Part shown: positions 61,995 through 64,000 of the stretch, piece by piece
How positions within the stretch are numbered: position 1 is the first letter of the stretch
Layout of the letters: every line of letters starts with the position of its first letter
Source of the DNA: Actinomycetota bacterium
GTDB taxonomy: Bacteria > Actinomycetota > Actinomycetes > Streptosporangiales > Streptosporangiaceae
DNA: 64,000 nucleotides
Direction of reading: 5' to 3'
NCBI GenBank assembly: GCA_003168255.1
Contig: PMSU01000091.1
Location: 1-64,000, forward strand
The notes under the pieces: model-generated
What the model saw: only the letters and a program-made list of their open reading frames with translations
Told to the model about the DNA's origin: nothing
The model's database searches: none
Made by a program: the position numbers and the translations under genes

Positions 61995-63104
61995 TCAGAG
62001 CCCGACATGGGCGGCGATCCGGTCGCTGTGCGCGCTGACGTCGCCGAAGAGCCGTGCCGAGGCACGGGCCCGGCGGAAGTACAGGTGCGCCTCGTGCTCC
62101 CAGGTGAAGCCGATACCGCCGTGCACCCGGATCATGTCGCTGGTGAGCTGGACGAACGCCTGGGAGCAGGCCACCTTGGCGGTGCTGGCCGCCGCCATGA
62201 GCTCGGCGAGCGGAGCGCCCGTGGCCGCAAGCCGCACGGCGTCCTGCTGGATCGCCCTGGCCAGTTCCAGCTCGATAAGCATGTCCGCCAGGGTGTGCTT
62301 CACCGCCTGAAAGGATCCGATCGGCCGGCCGAACTGGATCCGGTCGGTCGCATAGCAGGTAGAGATCTCCAGGACGCGCTCGGCTCCGCCGATCTGCTCG
62401 CAGGCCAGCAGCACGGCGGCAAGCGCCGCGACGCGGTCCTTCCAGTCGCCGCCGACCGTGATCGGGCGGGCGGCGGCTCCATCGAAGGTGACGTGGGCGT
62501 GGCTGCGGGTCAGGTCGATGCCCGCCAGCCGCCTGACGGTCACGCCGTCGCCGCCGAGGTCAACGACAGATCCTTCGCCCGGACCGATCAGCACCAGTTC
62601 GTCGGCGGTGGGCCCGTCGAGGACGTGCCGGGCCGTGCCGTTCAGCACCTGCTCCCCGACGATCGGCCCGCCAGGCACGTGCCCGGCGGCGCTCGGCTCT
62701 ACGCCCCGCGACTTCCGGATGTCGCCAGTGTCCAGGTGAACGGCCGCGATCCGCTCGCCGGACGCGATGCCGGACAGCAGCCGGGCGGTGGTGTCGTCAG
62801 CATCGGCGAGAGTCAGAGCCAGTCCGGCGAGCACCGTGGACAGGTACGGCGATGGCAGGTTTGCCCGGCCGATCTCCTCCAGCACCACCGAGAGCTCGAG
62901 CACGCCAAACCCGCTGCCGCCGCGGGATTCGGCGATGGCAAGCCCCGCCAGGCCGAGCTCTGCGCTCATCCGGGCCCACAGTGCCTGGTCGTAGGCGTCC
63001 AGACCGTCGATGGTGGCGCGGACGGCGGCGCGGTCCGCGGACTTCTCCAGCAGCCGCCGGACCGTCGCGCGGAGCTCCTGGTGCTCCTCGGTGTAGATCG
63101 TCAC
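61995..63104 (-). CDS. Acyl-CoA dehydrogenase (heteromeric-type subunit B)
   Basis: 369 aa, shorter and more divergent than its neighbour. Starts MTIYTEEHQELRATVRRLL. The FAD-proximal middle is degenerate (RLLSGIASGERIAAVHL), and the C-terminus is MIRVHGGIGFTWEHEAHLYFRRARA, as in the half of the alpha2beta2 dehydrogenases that carries different active-site residues. Together with the 60761-61966 product it probably makes one enzyme; that pairing is inferred from adjacency and family habit. Confidence 0.88.
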   Translation of the reverse strand: MTIYTEEHQELRATVRRLLEKSADRAAVRATIDGLDAYDQALWARMSAELGLAGLAIAESRGGSGFGVLELSVVLEEIGRANLPSPYLSTVLAGLALTLADADDTTARLLSGIASGERIAAVHLDTGDIRKSRGVEPSAAGHVPGGPIVGEQVLNGTARHVLDGPTADELVLIGPGEGSVVDLGGDGVTVRRLAGIDLTRSHAHVTFDGAAARPITVGGDWKDRVAALAAVLLACEQIGGAERVLEISTCYATDRIQFGRPIGSFQAVKHTLADMLIELELARAIQQDAVRLAATGAPLAELMAAASTAKVACSQAFVQLTSDMIRVHGGIGFTWEHEAHLYFRRARASARLFGDVSAHSDRIAAHVGL

Positions 63105-63179
63105 GCTGGCGGGCCTCCGGATCAGCTGCGGTGCGCGCGAGCGGCAGGACGCGGTCTACTACCAGGCTCACAGTTTTTT

Positions 63180-63189
63180 ACTCTAGAGT
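63180..63189. promoter_or_regulatory. Palindrome in divergent promoter region
   Basis: ACTCTAGAGT, a 10-bp perfect palindrome in an AT-rich stretch between the dehydrogenase pair and the acyl-CoA ligase. It does not match the TTATTCTA-type site, so a second regulator is possible. Confidence 0.35.
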
Positions 63190-63239
63190 CAATATTGGGA
63201 AGCCGTGATCAAACTGGATGAACGTGGAGGCCAGAGCCG

Positions 63240-64000
63240 ATGTACCCAGGCACGTACGCCGCGCAAACGCCGGAAAAGATCGCCGCGGTGCTGGCCGACA
63301 CGGGCGAGACGCTCAGCTACGGAGAGCTGGAGCAGCGCTCGGTGCAGCTGGCCCACGTCCTGCACGATGCAGGCCTGCGGCCGGGGGATGTCGTCGCGCT
63401 GCTGACCGAGAACAACCTGCGGGCCTTCGAGGTGTACTGGGCTGCCCTGCGGTCTGGCCTGTACATCACCGCGGTCAACCACCATCTTGCCCCGGACGAG
63501 GTGGCCTACATCGTCAACGACTCCGGGGCTGCGGCGCTGATCGTCTCGGCAGGCAAGGCCGAGCTCGCCGCGGCGATCCTGGAGGTGATCCCCGGTGCCA
63601 GTCTCAGGCTTGCCTACGGCGGCCCCGTCGCCGGCTACGGCTGCTACGAGGAGGCCATTTCCGGCGCCAAGACAGAGCCGTTCGCCGACCAGCCGCATGG
63701 CATGCCGATGCTGTACTCGTCGGGCACCACCGGCAGGCCCAAGGGTGTCCGCCTGCCACTGCCAGGAGTCCAGGTCTTCGAGGCCGGCGACCCGCTCGTC
63801 AGGCTGGTCGGCCAGTTCTTCGGTGTCGGCCCGGACACGGTGTACCTGTCGCCCGCGCCGATCTACCATGCCGCGCCGCTGCGCTGGTGCGGCGCCGTCC
63901 ACGCGTACGGCGGCACGGTGGTGATGATGAAGAAATTCGACGCCGAACGCGCCCTGCGGACCATCCAGCAGCACCGGATCACGCACGCCCAGTTCGTGCC
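63240..64000 (+). CDS. Acyl-CoA synthetase (AMP-binding), incomplete at window end
   Basis: The first about 253 residues are present; the frame runs off the window. Starts at the ATG at 63240 with GGAGG 10 bp upstream. ANL-superfamily features: TLSYGELEQRSVQLAHVLHD, VYWAALRSGLYITAVNHHL, and the P-loop YSSGTTGRPKGV. It activates a carboxylic acid to its CoA ester, probably supplying substrate to the neighbouring dehydrogenases. The adenylation core and C-terminal lid are outside the window, so substrate class cannot be guessed. Confidence 0.9.
   Translation, partial: MYPGTYAAQTPEKIAAVLADTGETLSYGELEQRSVQLAHVLHDAGLRPGDVVALLTENNLRAFEVYWAALRSGLYITAVNHHLAPDEVAYIVNDSGAAALIVSAGKAELAAAILEVIPGASLRLAYGGPVAGYGCYEEAISGAKTEPFADQPHGMPMLYSSGTTGRPKGVRLPLPGVQVFEAGDPLVRLVGQFFGVGPDTVYLSPAPIYHAAPLRWCGAVHAYGGTVVMMKKFDAERALRTIQQHRITHAQFV

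Noticed and set aside
59819..62038. 739-aa plus-strand ORF over the thiolase and dehydrogenase genes
   Set aside because: Compositional shadow, Arg/Gly-rich, crossing real genes on both strands.

Overview
The window is high-GC actinomycete chromosome (dense coding, GTG and TTG starts, 4-bp stop/start overlaps, F420-type luciferase-like oxidoreductases, an actinomycete-specific FxSxx-COOH RiPP cluster). The order cannot be fixed from sequence alone; a large-genome soil or litter actinomycete (Streptosporangiales-like or similar) is a reasonable guess.

Layout. 0-16 kb: a secreted sorbosone-dehydrogenase-like lipoprotein; a minus-strand run of two luciferase-like oxidoreductases and a DsbA-like protein; a LuxR/NB-ARC regulator divergent from a small secreted protein; a minus-strand run of a giant sedolisin-like peptidase, a Tat-exported phosphatase and a DUF3224 protein; a TTG-start lipoprotein. 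16.2-19.3 kb: a tightly overlapping three-gene cassette built on a BrxC/BrxD-type ATPase and a paralogue that has lost its P-loop; this is the best candidate for an undescribed system. 19.4-36 kb: mixed housekeeping and accessory genes (wHTH-nucleotidyltransferase with a palindromic operator, a 5'-truncated MFS exporter, a second LuxR/NB-ARC regulator, methyltransferase, kinase, DinB, YtcJ amidohydrolase, FhuF-like protein, PEP-mutase family lyase, ketopantoate reductase, GDPD, ricin-like lectin, ArsR regulator). 36.5-48.8 kb: a membrane RyR/PGDYG-domain protein and a hydrolase converge on a complete FxSxx-COOH cyclophane RiPP cluster (fxsA precursor ending F-N-S-A-I, fxsB radical SAM with HExxH domain, AAC(3)-type acetyltransferase, TIR-like fxsC, and fxsT with ParA-like, TIR-like, NB-ARC and TPR parts). 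49.7-64 kb: a catabolic island with a Rieske dioxygenase, MaoC hydratase, two enoyl-CoA hydratases (one fused to a SnoaL-like domain), three acyl-CoA dehydrogenases, a broken SDR, a CrtI-like oxidoreductase, a TetR regulator, a thiolase and an acyl-CoA ligase. Together these look like CoA-ester ring and side-chain degradation of an aromatic, terpenoid or steroid-like compound.

Across the window there is a striking load of short tandem repeats. Units inside genes are multiples of three (15, 18, 24 bp). Two 23-bp triplications sit exactly on stop codons. A dispersed intergenic repeat occurs at 1, 26461 and 51219. Gene decay is also visible: frameshifted SDR, truncated MFS gene, and amidohydrolase-like and S41-like fragments.
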